DNA of 64,000 bases, taken from assembly GCF_000276665.1 (NCBI RefSeq), contig NW_004955464.1, positions 13,879,462 through 13,943,461 on the forward strand. The letters are read 5' to 3'. Of the stretch, positions 44,821 through 56,752 are shown in pieces (positions within the stretch are counted from its first letter, which is position 1; the number at the start of each line of letters is the position of its first letter). The position numbers and the translations under genes are program-made. The notes beneath the pieces are model-generated. The model did not search any database, had not been told where the DNA came from, and saw nothing but the letters and a program-made list of their open reading frames with translations. The DNA is from Chinchilla lanigera (lineage: Eukaryota; Chordata; Mammalia; Rodentia; Chinchillidae).

Positions 44821-45031
44821 CAGCAGCTCCAGGCACTCGTGTTTGGGTCTGACGGCTTGTTCTGGAGCCTGGTGCAGGAGGTGGGGTCCTTTTCTTGGAT
44901 GTGATGGGATTAGTGGCCAGTGGGTTGGTGTCTGAGGTCTGTTTGTCCTGAAGACTTTATGGATTCTGTTTTAAGACTCCATACCCGGGACATGTGTGTG
45001 CCCAACTTCTTCTCTCTTCCCTTTCTTGTAG

Positions 45032-45104
45032 GCTCCCAGGCCAGTGCCAGTACTTGGGCTTGCCAGTGGCGGATTACTTCAAGCAGTGGATTAATCTGAA
45101 AAAG
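45032..45104 (+). CDS. ERI3: ERI3 internal coding exon (24 codons), exonuclease domain
   Basis: The first base G completes the Met codon begun at 19553-19554; the exon then reads LPGQCQYLGLPVADYF... ending ...INLKK. In ERI-family exonucleases this helix-loop follows the ExoII Asp and leads to the segment with the catalytic His and last Asp, which must lie on later exons outside the window. The acceptor is 'cttcccttcttgtag'-like (pyrimidine-rich, AG at 45030-45031). The donor is AAG|GTACTG, which keeps GT and +3 A but lacks the usual A and G at +4 and +5, so it is a weak match to consensus. Phase is 2-0. No stop or frameshift is seen. Confidence 0.97.
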
Positions 45105-46239
45105 GTACTGTCTGAGCCCCACCCCAGGCTTTCCTCTGCCTCTCCTGTGCCTCAGAGCTCCCCTCCCATCTCTGTTGTCCTTTTCTTTCTTTTTGTCCTC
45201 TTTTCTCAAAATCCCTTCTTCCTCTTTCCTAGCCAATATGCACTAAAATGTTATAGTTATTTTTGGGAATGGGGAGCTTCCAGGGGACCAGGTTGCTGAG
45301 TGGAATGTGACTTTGCCCTTGGTGTCACGGAGACATGCACAGAAATCCTAGTTAAGGGGATTTTCCATGGCTCTCAGTCAGATATGAATCTCTGGGCTGA
45401 GATGCTTTCTTGCTAGGAGAGCTGTGTTACTGAGCCTCCCAAAAGTATTTTTCTTTAAGCCTTCGTGTTTTTGGCCTCTGAGCCTTCTGACTGGCCCTGG
45501 TATCTCCCTCTAGATGGGAAGGGGAGCTCATTTAGGCTAATTTGGGTTCCACCCAGCCCTGTCAGGAAGGGCCACAAGACTAGAGCCCAGTTGCCTTGGC
45601 GCTAGAAGACTGGCTGTAATGCAGCATTAAGGACCTGGAGAATTGGCAGTGAGACCGTGGGCTCGGAAGGACCCTGTGTAGCTAGAATAGTGGCCCTGGT
45701 AGAGATTGAAACATTCAGAAAATTAGTGTTTGGCTGTACTTCCTAGGTAAACAGCAGAAAGGGTATGTAGGAATAGACTCCTTAGGTCTTTGCTTTGGAG
45801 GGATCCTTGCTTCTGGAGCCCAGTCCGCCAGAAGACTGACCTCCATAAGCAATTCTGATAGAGGACACTAGCCCTGGAGCAGCCTCAGGAACCTCATGCT
45901 GCCAGTCAGCTTAGTGATTCCCAGGGAAGTACTCTTCTTCTTGAAGAAGAGAGAACGCAGTGTGGTTCTGGATGTAGTTCTGGATGTAGTTCTGGTGCAG
46001 ACTGAAAGAGGACACTGGAGGGGCAGGCTAGCTATTATGAGGATTCGGTTCGTAAACTGGCTAATCAGGGAAGGTGGCATGCAGACACAAGGAAAGGGGA
46101 GAATGCTTTTTAGGCAGGGAGAGTAGCATGCTTTTGGTGTGTGTGTCTGAAGCCAAGTGAGCATGTGGAAGAACAGTGGAAGAGGAGGTATTGTAAGTTC
46201 CATGCTGAAGATGACCGAGGACTGGGTTCCGTGCTTTGT

Positions 46240-46680
46240 GGCAGCGTGTGTGAGCTCCTTTGCTTTCTCCCAGTGTTCAGGTCCTTTGCTGTCTGGCTTC
46301 TTTGTATATTTGGGCCCCACTCGCCTCTCCTATTGATCTCCCATGCAGCTGTGCTGCTACCTGTTACTACTTCTCGTCTTTGCTGAGAGGACTAGAGTTT
46401 GTCATGCCTTTGGGACCTGGCCCGTGGCCTTCCCTCTGTGTGAAATGTCCCCCAGTCATCTTTATCAGGCATATTCCCTCTCCTTGAAGGTTAATTCTGG
46501 TATCACTTCTGCTGAGCTGCTCTGGCCTGGAGGTTTTCCGCACATGGGGTATCAGTTAAAGCAGTTGGACCGTAAGTCCATGTGTGTTTCCTTCTGGACA
46601 TGTCCACCTGGAGCAGAGACTGTTCCTGTCTGTCCCATCGCTAGACCAGGGCTGAGTACAGAGTATGTGTGCATTGAATA
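46240..46680 (+). repeat. L2 LINE 3' part, sense
   Basis: 'gtggccttccctctgtgtga' with 'aatgtcccccagtcatcttt' (the 'ccctctgcctggaatg' zone of L2), then 'gcagagactgttcctgtctg' and 'gggctgagtacagagtatgt', followed by 'gtgcattgaataatg'. Confidence 0.65.
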
Positions 46681-47569
46681 ATGTAATTGCTAGCTTCCTG
46701 CGTCATCTTTGAGAACCAGCTTCACAGAGGCCCTCCCTGGTGGGGCTTTGTAGGGATAAGCCTGCCTATGTGGCTAGGCATTTACTCCTGGAAGACAGTA
46801 TGCTAGCTGTCAGAGCTCATCTGAAGCTGCTTGCCGGCCTCAGCAAATGCAATGTGAAGGCCCGGCCAGGCGAGGCAGGCGCTGACCATGAACAATTACT
46901 CTGTGAAGTTCACTAGACTTTTTGGTATGTGGATAGCTCTCTGCCTCTAGGTTCCTTGGCACAAAGGCAGGAGAGCAGCTGACCCATGTGGTAACATTGC
47001 CACTCAGGGCCACCTTAGTGCCACTGGGCCTGTGGAGGTGGAGGGAGGCTGTCCTGAGCGTCTTTAGCTTGGTTCTGTGCCAGATTGCTGAGTTATAGAG
47101 GGGGAGAATGGATACAAGGGAAACGGAGAACTCTGTTCCCGGTTGACCTTTGTGATTTCTTCCCATGAGGTGAACCAGGCAGATCTGGGAAAAACAAGGG
47201 GTGTAATCTCTTTTTCTCTGCCCTCCAGCTACCTCATGTCCTAGCACTGGCACTAAACTCAGCATCGCATTTTCTGAGACCTCTAAATTGAGATATTGAC
47301 CTTCACCTGCCCTCTCTTCTCCAGAAGGAGTATGGGCTGCACTGGGAAAGAGCAGCTTTTCAACAGCCAGGTTTCCATATCTTCCTGCCTCTACCTACTT
47401 CCCCGCTAGCAGAGGGCAGCAAGCCAGTGTTTGCTGACATTTGGAATGCCATTGAATGATCTTAGACTTTTATTGAGCTGTCAGCTTAAAGAAGACTTGG
47501 GGGCCTGCTTCTAGCACTTTCCAGGAGGTCAGAGCTGTCACTGAAGAACATACATGCATGGTCACTGTA

Positions 47570-47860
47570 CACACACACACACACACACACACACACCCAA
47601 ACATGTCCATACATTAATTGATAGGGGTACTTGTGTGAGTGAATACTCCCAAGTAAATATACTCCAAATTTTACGTACATGTCCTTACATATAGCTTTGT
47701 GTATTCACATAAACGTAGCCACCTGCATAAATTTTTGGAAAGATGTACAGACATGAATGTATTTATGCGTACTTATTCATAAGGTGTCAAGATGTGCCCA
47801 TGTAAATATATATTTATAAATATATCTATATCTATATCTTTATCAATAAACATATTCTGG
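47570..47860. repeat. (CA)n microsatellite and degenerate AT/GC alternating tract
   Basis: (CA)n at about 47570-47597, followed by a purine-pyrimidine alternating stretch with recurrent 'acata', 'tgta' and 'tatatct' words, ending in 'atatatttataaatatatct'. It looks like a decayed simple-sequence region. Confidence 0.75.
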
Positions 47861-49857
47861 AATGCCTTCTGGGTGCCTGGTACTATGCTAGGTCCTGGGG
47901 ATGTGTCAGAAAAGATGGATTTTGAAATTATTTAATTTCAGTCACATTGAGTAATGCTGAGCAGTTCAGAGTCCTGGATTGTGTAATAATTTAGTGGGGT
48001 GGAGTCAGAGAATAGTTTCCTGAGGAAGGATGTACGAGCTGAAATCTGAAGGAGGAATTGGCTAAGCACAGGAAATATCGCATGGGGGTGGGGGCCTGGA
48101 GGTGAAGAGAAGCTTGGCAGTGTCATAGAAACCTGAGACAAAATTTTGTCTCTTGTTCACTGTTCTCTCCTGATCACTTTGAGTGGATCACAGCACACAG
48201 ATATTTAATCACAATTTGTTAAGTGAATGATGACCTAAAGCACAGTGAATGTGGAAGAGGAGCCTGGCATGAGATGAAACCAGAGGGAAAGGCAGGAACT
48301 TATAGACCACACTTGGATTTTGACCTTTATCTTTAGGGCAAGGGGAAGCTATTAAAGGGTATTAGACATAAGAGAGGCACCATCTGATTTGCATTTTTAA
48401 AAAGCTCTCTCTGGCTGCACTATAGACAGAGCTAAGAGCAGACATGGGAGACCAGCTTCTGAGTGGGGGTGCATTTGGCATTTTGGGATTGGACAGATCG
48501 TTATGTGGGTGACACTGCTGAACCTGTAGCATCCCGAGTCTGTTCATTGCCCCTCTGCACATCATTTTACATCAAAAATGCTTCCGTTCCCTGCTGCACA
48601 TATATTTCTAGTGGACTAGATGGAGGGAAGTGGTAGAAGTACTGTCCCTGGTTGAGAATCACAGAATTCAGTCTTTGCTGTAGTCCAGGTGGAAGATGGT
48701 AATTACTTGAATTAAGCTGATAGCAGTGGGAAAGATAGAGAAATGGACTGATTCTAGAATGTTAAAAAAAGGTGTGGTCAGTTCTGCTATAATGCAACAT
48801 ATAGGTGCCTTAAAATCCACATGTTATGGAAAGTTTTTCAATAAAAATGTAACTAGGAATATAACATTGAAAAACTTCATCAGAAAAAAAAAAACTTTAG
48901 TGACATGTTTAAAAAAAAGGATAAGAATGTAATAGTTTCACATGTTAAATGGTTAAGAAATGCATAAATACCACAATAAATATAGCACTTTACCTTGAAT
49001 AAGATCATAAGTTTTATAGAAATGGTCATAGGAAGGCTCACAGTTTACTAGTTATCGGAGCGGTGGGAGAAGATTGTCTGAAATCAGATGGAAAGTTGTG
49101 ACCAGATAGTGTGGCTTGTATCACCTGTCATGATCTCCGTGACTGGTAGGTAGGCATGTGCACATTTTGTATATTCTGGCTCAGCTCTGTCAGCTGGGTA
49201 GAGTTTCCTGAGTTTCTTTAGTATATCTGGTGGACAAAATGACACATGAGCAAATGGAAAAGTTGCACTCCCCTGAATTATTCCCAACTACATCAGTTAC
49301 GTTGGAATAAATCTGCTCTTTCAAAACGAGTGTTACACAGCACTGACTGTATTTTAGACAGGAAGTGGTGATTGTGTGGCTGTGAGGGTTGGGGATGAAG
49401 GAGACCAAGATGATCTTGGAGTTTATGATGTGAGCAACTAAGTGAACTGGAATGAATTTACTGAAGTAGGAGAAGGAGGAGAAGCTTTAGGATTAAAAGA
49501 GAAGGTGAATTTATTATGGGGTATGTTGAGTTAGATGCCTTTGAGACATTCTTGTGAAGCTGTTGAGGAGGAGGTTGAGTACATAAGTCTGGAGCTCAGG
49601 GGTGAAGTGTAGATAAGAGGAATTGATTTGGGGGAATTGGTGTATGAGTGACAGTGAATGCATGAAAGTGAATGCCATTGCTAAAGGAGAGCTTGTAGGG
49701 TAAGAAGAAAAGAAAGCCTAGAATGGAACACTGAGAAATAGCAACATTTGATAGAAGAGGAAAAGTCAGAAATGGAGAAGGCAGAGTGGTCAGCAGTGGT
49801 AATAGTAATAATGATAATAATAGTTTTTATTTATTGATTATATACTGTGTACTGGCC

Positions 49858-50222
49858 CTGTTGTCTTGGTTTGTTTTCTAGTGCTGTAATAAAATACCAA
49901 AGACTGGGTAAACTGTAAACCATAGAAATTTACTTGGCTCATGGGGTACCCTAGTTCTGGGGGTCACCTGTAATGAGAGCCTTCTTGCTAAATTACAGTG
50001 TGGTGGAAGGCTTCTCAGGGCAAGACGGGTACATGAGACAGAGGGAGAGGGGCGTGAAACTCCTGCTTTTGTAGCTGGCACATTCTTGTAAGAATGGCTT
50101 TAATGCATTCATCAGTGCCCCCAGCCCCTAATCACCTCATAAGTGCCCCACCTCTCTACTGTTAGAATGGCATTTACATTTCAACATGCAGTTTGGAGCA
50201 GACAGACATTCAAATCATAGCA
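49858..50222 (-). repeat. Antisense ERVL-MaLR solo LTR
   Basis: 'gctgtaataaaataccaaag', 'actgggtaaactgtaaacca', 'gaaatttacttggctcatgg', 'tgtggtggaaggcttctcag', 'cctaatcacctcataagtgc', then 'cacctctctactgttagaat'. This is the reversed MST/MLT1-type LTR. No internal sequence remains, so it is a solo LTR inserted in the old L2. Confidence 0.8.
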
Positions 50223-50324
50223 CCTGTGTTGTCCACTATAGTTTGTTCTAGTACATGTCACAATAGATTACTTGAAGTGTAGCTAGTATAATGGAGGAAC
50301 AAATTTTAAATTTTCTTGTTTTCT

Positions 50325-50475
50325 TTTGTCTTTTTGAGACAGGGTTTCACTGTGCACTTCAGGCCAGCCTTGAACTCACTTTGTAGCCCAAGCTGTCCTG
50401 GAACTCCCAGTGATCCTCCTGCCTCAGCCTCCCAAGTGCTGGGAGTACAGGTGTGCACCACCACACCTGTCCTCC
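50325..50475 (-). repeat. Antisense B1 SINE
   Basis: 'tttgagacagggtttcactg', 'caggccagccttgaactcac', 'tgtagcccaagctgtcctgg', 'ccaagtgctgggagtacagg', 'caccaccacacctgtcc'. Carries the internal B1 duplication. Confidence 0.9.
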
Positions 50476-50799
50476 TCTATTTTTAAATTTAAATTTCAAA
50501 CTTCTTCAAGAAGTTATATTTTAACCTATTAAATTTAAGTACAGAGTATTTCTGGTGAAGATTTATCTTCCCACTTGAGATGCGCTGTAAGTCATATCAG
50601 ATTTTAAAGACAGTATGAAAAAATGCAAAATATCTCATTATAATTTTTGTATTGATTACATGTTGAAATAATATTTGGGTATATTAAATAAGATACATTT
50701 TAAAAACAATTTCATCTGTTTCATTTTACTTTCTAATGTAGCCACTAGAAAATTTCAAATTTCATATGCAGCTCACATTGTATTGGTATTGGGCAGCAC

Positions 50800-51060
50800 T
50801 AGACTAGACACTATGCGCACATTATCCAATCCCCGCAACTCTGTAATAGTTGCTATTATTTTTCTCATATTAAGGTTGAGAAACTAAGGCATTGGCCAGG
50901 TATGATGGCAAACACCTGTAATCCCAGCTACTCAGGAGGCTGAGGTGAGAGGATCTTAATTTTGGGTCTAGGCTGGTCAACATAGCAGGACCTCATCTCA
51001 AAAACAACAACAATGACAACAACAGCTAGAGAAATCAAGGCATAGGTTGATGAAATGTGC
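50800..51060 (-). repeat. Antisense MIR split by a sense B1
   Basis: MIR words 'tatccaatccccgcaactct', 'ctcatattaaggttgagaaa' precede, and 'gagaaatcaaggcataggtt' follows, a sense B1 at about 50894-51012 ('ggccaggtatgatggcaaac', 'cctgtaatcccagctactca', 'aggacctcatctcaaaaac') whose tail is CAA-rich. The 'aaactaaggca' / 'aaatcaaggca' words flank the insertion. Confidence 0.75.
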
Positions 51061-53479
51061 TCAGTGCTTTCACACTAATATATGGTAGACTTGGAAACTT
51101 CAGGTTTTTTTGACTCTTCATGCTAAAGAGACAGAAAAAGAATACAGAATGATGGAAGAGAGACCCTGCAAGTATGGTGTCCCAGGACCTGGGTAAAGAA
51201 GGTGCTTTCAGAAGAGGAGGAGTGGTCAGTTCGAAGGGTGAACACAATAATGGAAAGTAACAAGGTCCTTGGTGACCTTAGTGAAAGCTTTTTGAGTACA
51301 TAAGGAAAAGCCAAATAGGAATGAATTGAAGAGTGAATGAGAAAACAGGGAAATGTTGACTATTTCATAAGTATGACTTTGAAGGAGAGAGAAGAGGCAA
51401 GAGCTGTGTGGGGCTGAGGCAGGTTTTGCTTTCTGAGATAGAAGACACGTGCTTGCTCATAGGACCTGTTAGAGAAAGAAAGGTTGAAGATTCATTAGGA
51501 AGAGGGAATCAGTAAGGTGGTGGTTTTCTTCAAGGAGTTGTGAGGAGGGAACAGGAGTTGGAGATATTGTCAAGATAGCGTTTGATAAGAGGGACTGTGG
51601 GATTCAAGCTGGATGTTGAGGAAAGAGAAGATTGCAGGGGCCTGATAGATACAGAAAAAGTAGATAGGTCCAGTGAGATGAGGAGTTACTATACTGGGTA
51701 TAGTTACTATACTAGGTAGAAGAGTTAGAGATTATGGTTAAAGAATAGGATGCCTAAACTAGTGATTTCAGAGATGGTGCCATTCTAGAGATTGGCAGGT
51801 TTCAAAGTTCAGCCAGGGAAGCGGGTGGCTAAGGTCCTGGGAGAATGAATGCTATAAATAAGGAATCAAGAAACAGGAAGATTGGATGAGACCTCCCTAT
51901 GCATATATGTGGATATACACATGCATACCTAAAATATGTCTTACCCACTGGGTATGCACAGACATATGCATCAGTAGATGTATAAACCCATGACTACTCA
52001 TATATACATACAAGTCATGCATATGCAGTCCCAGCCGTACAAGTCTGTGTATACACACTCACAAACTGTCAGGAATCCCCTGATGGGTGGGCTTTGAAGG
52101 AAGCAAACAGGCAGCCTCAGGAGGATTCTAGGTTGATACTGGCACACAGGAGTTAGCCAGTCTTGCCCAGCAGTGCTAGGGATAGGGGCTGCCTAGAATC
52201 TAACAGCCCCATATGTACCAGGGTATGGAGATTGCTGCTTCACTTTTCCTTTGTCATTTGTACTCTGTGCCTTGCTCTGAAAGGGATAGGACTGGGACCA
52301 GCTGTTAGAGAGTATAAGGAGGAGACCTTTTTGGGTCTCTCCAAGAAATATTCTGTCTCCCTTCTCTCCCTTGGGAGGGGACAGCAGAAGAAACAGCTGA
52401 AGGGAGCATTGGTATCTGCAATTGAGTATGACTTTTCCTGACCTTGGAGCATTCAGAGTCCCAATCAGCACAGTAATAAATTAAGGGCTTATGGAGGAAT
52501 AAATTTTTGGCCTTAATGGAGTTCTTTGCTGGGGGCCATAGGCAGGCCAGCAGGTCGGGATGATGCAGATTGGAGGCTTCCGCAAGTGGGCTGAGCTAGC
52601 TGGGAAGCCATCAGACGTGAGAGGATCCAAACTACTAGTCAGGTCACCTTTTTGGAAGTGAGGGGACAAAGTTGCTCAAGTGATAGGCAGCTGGGCAGAA
52701 GCTGGGACTCTTGACTGGGAGCTGCACTGTGCCGGCCATACTGTCCTTTTACTAGGGCTGTTCAGAAGCTAATTTGGAAAAACAAGAGTGAAACAAAAAT
52801 GAAAACTCAAGAGAGGCATGAATATCTAAAATATGTAAAAGCACAGTATTTTGTTTTGTTTGGGAATTGAAGGGCTTCTCAGTTGTCAGAACCAGACAGC
52901 AGGTGGGGCCCAGGTCTTTGGCATGATCCAAAGTACAGGCATTGTCTATGGAGCAGGGGAGAGTTGTGGGCTGGAGACCTGTGGGACCCAGATCTGTGGT
53001 CCAGGTTCGTCAGAGCCTGTGCTTGTTTCTGGGAAGAAGCATGTGCGTAGAGTGCAGGGCCCAGAGGACTAGGTATAAATGAGCAAGAGGTGGGGCACCG
53101 GCACGGCACAGGGAGAAGGGGAGTGTGAGGGTGGCCTGTGGTGCTTGCTGCTGTGTTTGGTGCTGAACCCCGTGGAGGGGCCTGTCTCAGGAGCTGGAGT
53201 CTACTGAATTGTAAGCTGAAACTAGAACCCAGGACTCAAGATGCCAGATCCTGAGTTCTTCCCCTTTCATTCTATCGTGTGCAACATCTGCCTGCCCTTG
53301 GGAGTCAGCTCTTGAGGGGCAGTGCAGAGACAGCAGAGTGCAGTGCTGGGTTTGATGGCCAGGGCTGCCCAAACTACAGGGAATGTCTTTCTTCTGTCTC
53401 CCTGCCTCCCTGGTGTAGTGCCTGGCCCGGGCTTTTCCTTTAAATATGTCTTACAGCTGTCTGAACTCTGAAATTTCTT

Positions 53480-53720
53480 TCACTCCTTCCCTTGCCTTGT
53501 TAACATGTGTTGCCTTTGGGGTAATCAGGGAAAAAATATTATGTCCTTTTACAATTACCGGGTTTTGGAATATTAAAATGTCTCGCTGCATCGGCACTGT
53601 TATTTTGATTGGTATTCTAACCTTTGACTAGCCCATAAAGCGCGCCGCTCCTGAAGCCAATATTGCAGGACTGAAATTTAATTCCGAAATGATTCCAGAT
53701 AATAGGGAGACAGATAATAT
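53480..53720. other. AT-rich unique block with retained CpGs, candidate enhancer
   Basis: Repeat-free; contains 'gccttgttaacatgtgttgc', 'tttacaattaccgggttttg', 'tgtctcgctgcatcggcact', 'ccataaagcgcgccgctcct', 'gccaatattgcaggactgaa' and 'cagataatatatgcatgaag' (octamer-like ATGCAT). CpGs in AT-rich DNA and TAAT/ATTA cores suggest constraint. Of the unique intronic blocks in the window this one and 1860-2165 look most enhancer-like. Confidence 0.42.
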
Positions 53721-53969
53721 ATGCATGAAGGATATTATGTTTGGACTAACTGCAGCAGGGCCAGGGCTGGGGAGCTGAATAATAGCCCAGAGTGAGTTAT
53801 AATCTGTGGGACAGAAATGCCTTACTGTCAGGGCCGGGAGAGGAACTCTTAAATCAAAGGCATGGGAAGGGTGTGATTGCAGGGCGCTTGTTTTGACAGG
53901 AAGAGCACTGGAGCTGAGAGGGTAGGTACTGAAAGCTGTGCCCTATCTTTTCTCTTGAGCAAGATAATC

Positions 53970-54370
53970 TAGCTCATGGCTGCATCCCTATCTGTAAATC
54001 TCCCATCCTTCTATAACATTCCAGCCACATCAAACACTTCTTGCTGCTTTTCAGATGTACTTGACAATATCACTTCTCTTTGCTTGTGTTGTTGCCTTTA
54101 CTTACATTGCCTTACCTCTTTTGGTGTTTTTGGAAAACTCCTGTTCATCCCTCAAAACCCTTTTGTGCAGAGTCGCTTGTGACATTTCTCCCAGCTATGT
54201 ATAGTCAGTCACCTCTTCTGTCTGTGACTTCCTTATTGAGCATATCACATGCTTACACATTAGTGTTCCCTACTGAACTGAGCTTTCTGAGGTCTTTATA
54301 TCACCCATCTCTATATTTCTAGTACCCAGAATTGGACCTGGCAGACACTAGGCATTGACAGGCATTGATT
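53970..54370 (+). repeat. L2 LINE 3' part, sense
   Basis: 'cattccagccacatcaaaca', 'ctcctgttcatccctcaaaa', 'tgacatttctcccagctatg', 'actgagctttctgaggtctt', 'acccagaattggacctggca', then 'gacactaggcattgac'. Order as in L2 ORF2 end to 3' UTR. Confidence 0.72.
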
Positions 54371-54379
54371 GAGTCCGCA

Positions 54380-54525
54380 CTGATTCTAGGCCTACATTAA
54401 CAAGATCCAGAGTCCAGGTGCCTGTGCCTCTGCTGGATTTCCCAGACAAGTGAACTTAAAGAAGTTAAGTACCTTGCCTAAGGTCACACACCAGGAAGAG
54501 ACTAAGCTAAGATTTGAATCAAGTT
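54380..54525 (-). repeat. Antisense MIR SINE
   Basis: 'gaacttaaagaagttaagta', 'ccttgcctaaggtcacacac', 'agctaagatttgaatcaagt' in reversed MIR order. Confidence 0.75.
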
Positions 54526-55289
54526 GAGTGTGCTCTTTTCCCCAGGCTGTGTGTCTTAGCTGAGCAGAGGAGGGGTTGGAGTTGAGGGTAGGCAGGACAA
54601 AAACCTGCTTCCCTGATGCCTTCCTTCCACAGCCCAGATTTGAGTCCTCTTTGCTGAAGACTTCACTAGCCCTTAGTATTCATGGGCCTGAATCCTAAAA
54701 GGAGCTGTGCCTGCTTTTGCTGCTGTTGACCTTTGGAAGTTGTTCCACACAAAAGACCCTTCTCTAGTGTGAGTTTGCTGCCAAGGATCAGGAAAGCACC
54801 TTAGGAAATGTGCCGGAGTGTGCCTTTGGAGGGCTCGTGGGAAGGCATGCATGCATGCAGAGCACGCAAAGCTCTTAGTAGTGTCAGAAAACTTCACAGA
54901 CATCCCTTTCCTCCCTCGGGAATTGGCAGAACTTGTGATGAGGGTATTAATGATAGAGAAATATAATGGGAACAACTGAAGTAGCCTTGGTTGGTTTTTA
55001 AGTGGATTTGTGTTTTAATAATTACAATACCAACCTCATAAACCTGAGGAGTGATGTGGCTGTGTGTGAGACCTAGCCTTCGCTTAGTGTCCGGGCAGTA
55101 CATGGCACATACCAGACCTCGAAGGTACAGGGAAGCTGCTCCCGGGGAAGAGACCATTAATGCAAGAAAGAGGACTTTGGAGCCAGGTGAGTGAGACTCA
55201 GGTTCTAGTGTGTGAGCTGGAACAAACCCCTTTGGGAACCTATAGAAGACAACTGATCTCTGACACATAGAATTGAGTCTCTGGAATCC

Positions 55290-55420
55290 AGGAGGCCCGA
55301 TTCAGAATCCTGGTGCTATATTTACTAGTGATGAAGTTTTAGGAGAGTTTCTTAACTTCTTTGAGCCTTGGAATCCTCTTCTGTAAAACAAGAAAAATAG
55401 CGCCCACCTGCAGAGTTGAC
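55290..55420 (+). repeat. MIR SINE, sense
   Basis: 'gattcagaatcctggtgcta', 'gtttcttaacttctttgagc', 'ttggaatcctcttctgtaaa', 'atagcgcccacctgcagagt'. Confidence 0.75.
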
Positions 55421-55799
55421 CTGTGCCCCTGACCTTCCCTTCTGGTACTGATACCAGAGATGAGATGACAGCGTACCTGGAAGAAGAGGGGTCAAGAAGC
55501 CAGGAGCTTAAGGTCAGCACATAGGACTCTGTGGGCAGGAGCTAGGAAAAAGTGCCTAAGCAGAACTCATGTGAGAACCAGGGAGGGCAAGCTTAATGCT
55601 GTCTTCAGACCGGCTCACCCTCAGCGCACATTGAGGAATGTGCCCTTGGTTCCAGCTGCTGTCTGCAGGCCTGGCTGTCCAGTGGGTTGTGGAGTCACAT
55701 TCATCTTACTTAGGTCAGTGCCTACCTGCTATGACTTGGTACAAAATATTTTCTGTCAACCTTAGTTTCTTCATAAGGAAAGTGAAGATAGTAATAAAA

Positions 55800-55990
55800 G
55801 TAGGAGCTTCTCTAAATCCTTTATATGGACTAACAGTTCTCAGACAATTCTGGAAGCTACTGTTAGCCATTATACAGATGAGAAAATTGAAGCACAGAGG
55901 GGTTCTGTGGCTTCCACAGGTGCAGCGGTAGTGAGTGTTGGAGTAGGTATTGGAATCCAGACAGTAGACTCCCGAGTCTGTGCTCTGAAC
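55800..55990 (-). repeat. Antisense MIR SINE
   Basis: 'attatacagatgagaaaatt', 'gaagcacagaggggttctgt', 'attggaatccagacagtaga', 'ctcccgagtctgtgctctga'. The first part may join the fragment beginning near 55760. Confidence 0.8.
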
Positions 55991-56379
55991 CTCCTTGCTG
56001 TGTTGCTTCCAGAGAAAAGGAGGGAAGAAACATTTTTATTTGGGGATGTGGGAGAGAAAGTCAAGAAAAGTTTCAGTGAGGCAATACTTGCATTGAGTCT
56101 TGAAAGATGGTAAAGTTTTGTGACGATGGAGGTGTAGGGGCATTCTGGCATCCAGCCACAGGAAGCCATGGGTATAAAGCCCTGAAGTGGTGAATCACCT
56201 TGCTGGATTGGGGAACTACAAACAGCGGTTTTCAAGTTTTTAAAGCTGCCGTTGTGGATCAGGCATGTGTGCCTTTGGAAGCAGAGTGAGATGGAAAGCA
56301 GAGTGAGAGCAAGTAAGGGCATAAGGAGCCACTTCCCCATGTCTAAACCAGAGCCAGCACAAGCTGCCTCTCTTAGCCA

Positions 56380-56752
56380 CTTTCCTGGTTGCTGGAACAA
56401 ATACTTAACACTATAACTTAGAGAAAGAGATTTACTTTGGCTCACAGATATAGTCCATAGTTGGCTGGCTTTAAGGCAGAAACATCATGGTGGGTGGGCC
56501 TGGATAGAGGAAAGGCTGCCCATGTCATGGTGTCTGGGAAGTGGAGAGAAGGAAGGGAGGAGCCAGTAAGGGAAACACCCTTCCAGGCCACACCCATAGC
56601 GACCCTACCAGCACACTCATCTGTGAACTCACCCTTGGGTGACTCCACTGGTGAGTGCAGACCTGTATGATCTAATCAACCTCTAAAAGCCCTACCTCTG
56701 AGTGCATGAGAGTTTTAGGGGAGATTCTAAATCTAAACCAGAACACTTCCTT
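56380..56752 (-). repeat. Antisense ERVL-MaLR solo LTR
   Basis: 'ctggaacaaatacttaacac', 'agagatttactttggctcac', 'cagaaacatcatggtgggtg', 'gatctaatcaacctctaaaa', 'gccctacctctgagtgcatg', and 'ctaaatctaaaccagaacac' at the end. Reversed MLT-like LTR with no internal region. The 191-codon reverse-strand ORF across 55870-56445 is built from this LTR and the MIR before it. Confidence 0.7.

Larger units (their letters stand above)
19555..45031 (+). other. ERI3: ERI3 intron, 25.5 kb
   Basis: Starts GTGAGT and ends 'ccctttcttgtag'. Left part (19.6-25.8 kb): B1, U6 pseudogene, ID, old L1-like sequence, MIRs and a 1-kb L2. Middle (25.8-42 kb): mostly unique sequence with a young ID at 28.0 kb, B1 and L1 at 29.0-29.6 kb, L2 pieces, a B1-ID dimer at 32.4 kb, a MIR at 34.6 kb, the second gap, and B1/CA repeats at 40.5 and 41.0 kb. 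Right part: a MaLR LTR, the rearranged L1 cluster (42.75-44.11 kb), an ID and a MIR. I see no exon-like coding segment in it and nothing nameable in 30.1-32.4, 35.5-36.2 and 36.7-40.4 kb. Confidence 0.85.
47840..51800 (-). repeat. Long antisense L2 LINE, interrupted
   Basis: Reversed L2 from its 3' end: 'gggtgcctggtactatgcta' (47870), 'tgatttgcatttttaaaaag' with 'ctctctctggctgcact' (48385-48420), 'tgtagtccaggtggaagatg' (48680), 'gtctggagctcaggggtgaa' (49590), then after an interruption at about 49800-51140, 'ccttggtgaccttagtgaaa' (51268) and 'ggttgaagattcattaggaa'. The order and orientation are consistent over about 2.6 kb of L2. The insertion block holds MIR pieces, a MaLR LTR and two B1. 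The frame is destroyed. Confidence 0.65.

Noticed and set aside
55870..56445. 191-codon open frame on the - strand
   Set aside because: It runs through a reversed MIR and a MaLR LTR, shows no recognisable domain, and has no splice or conservation signal. Chance.
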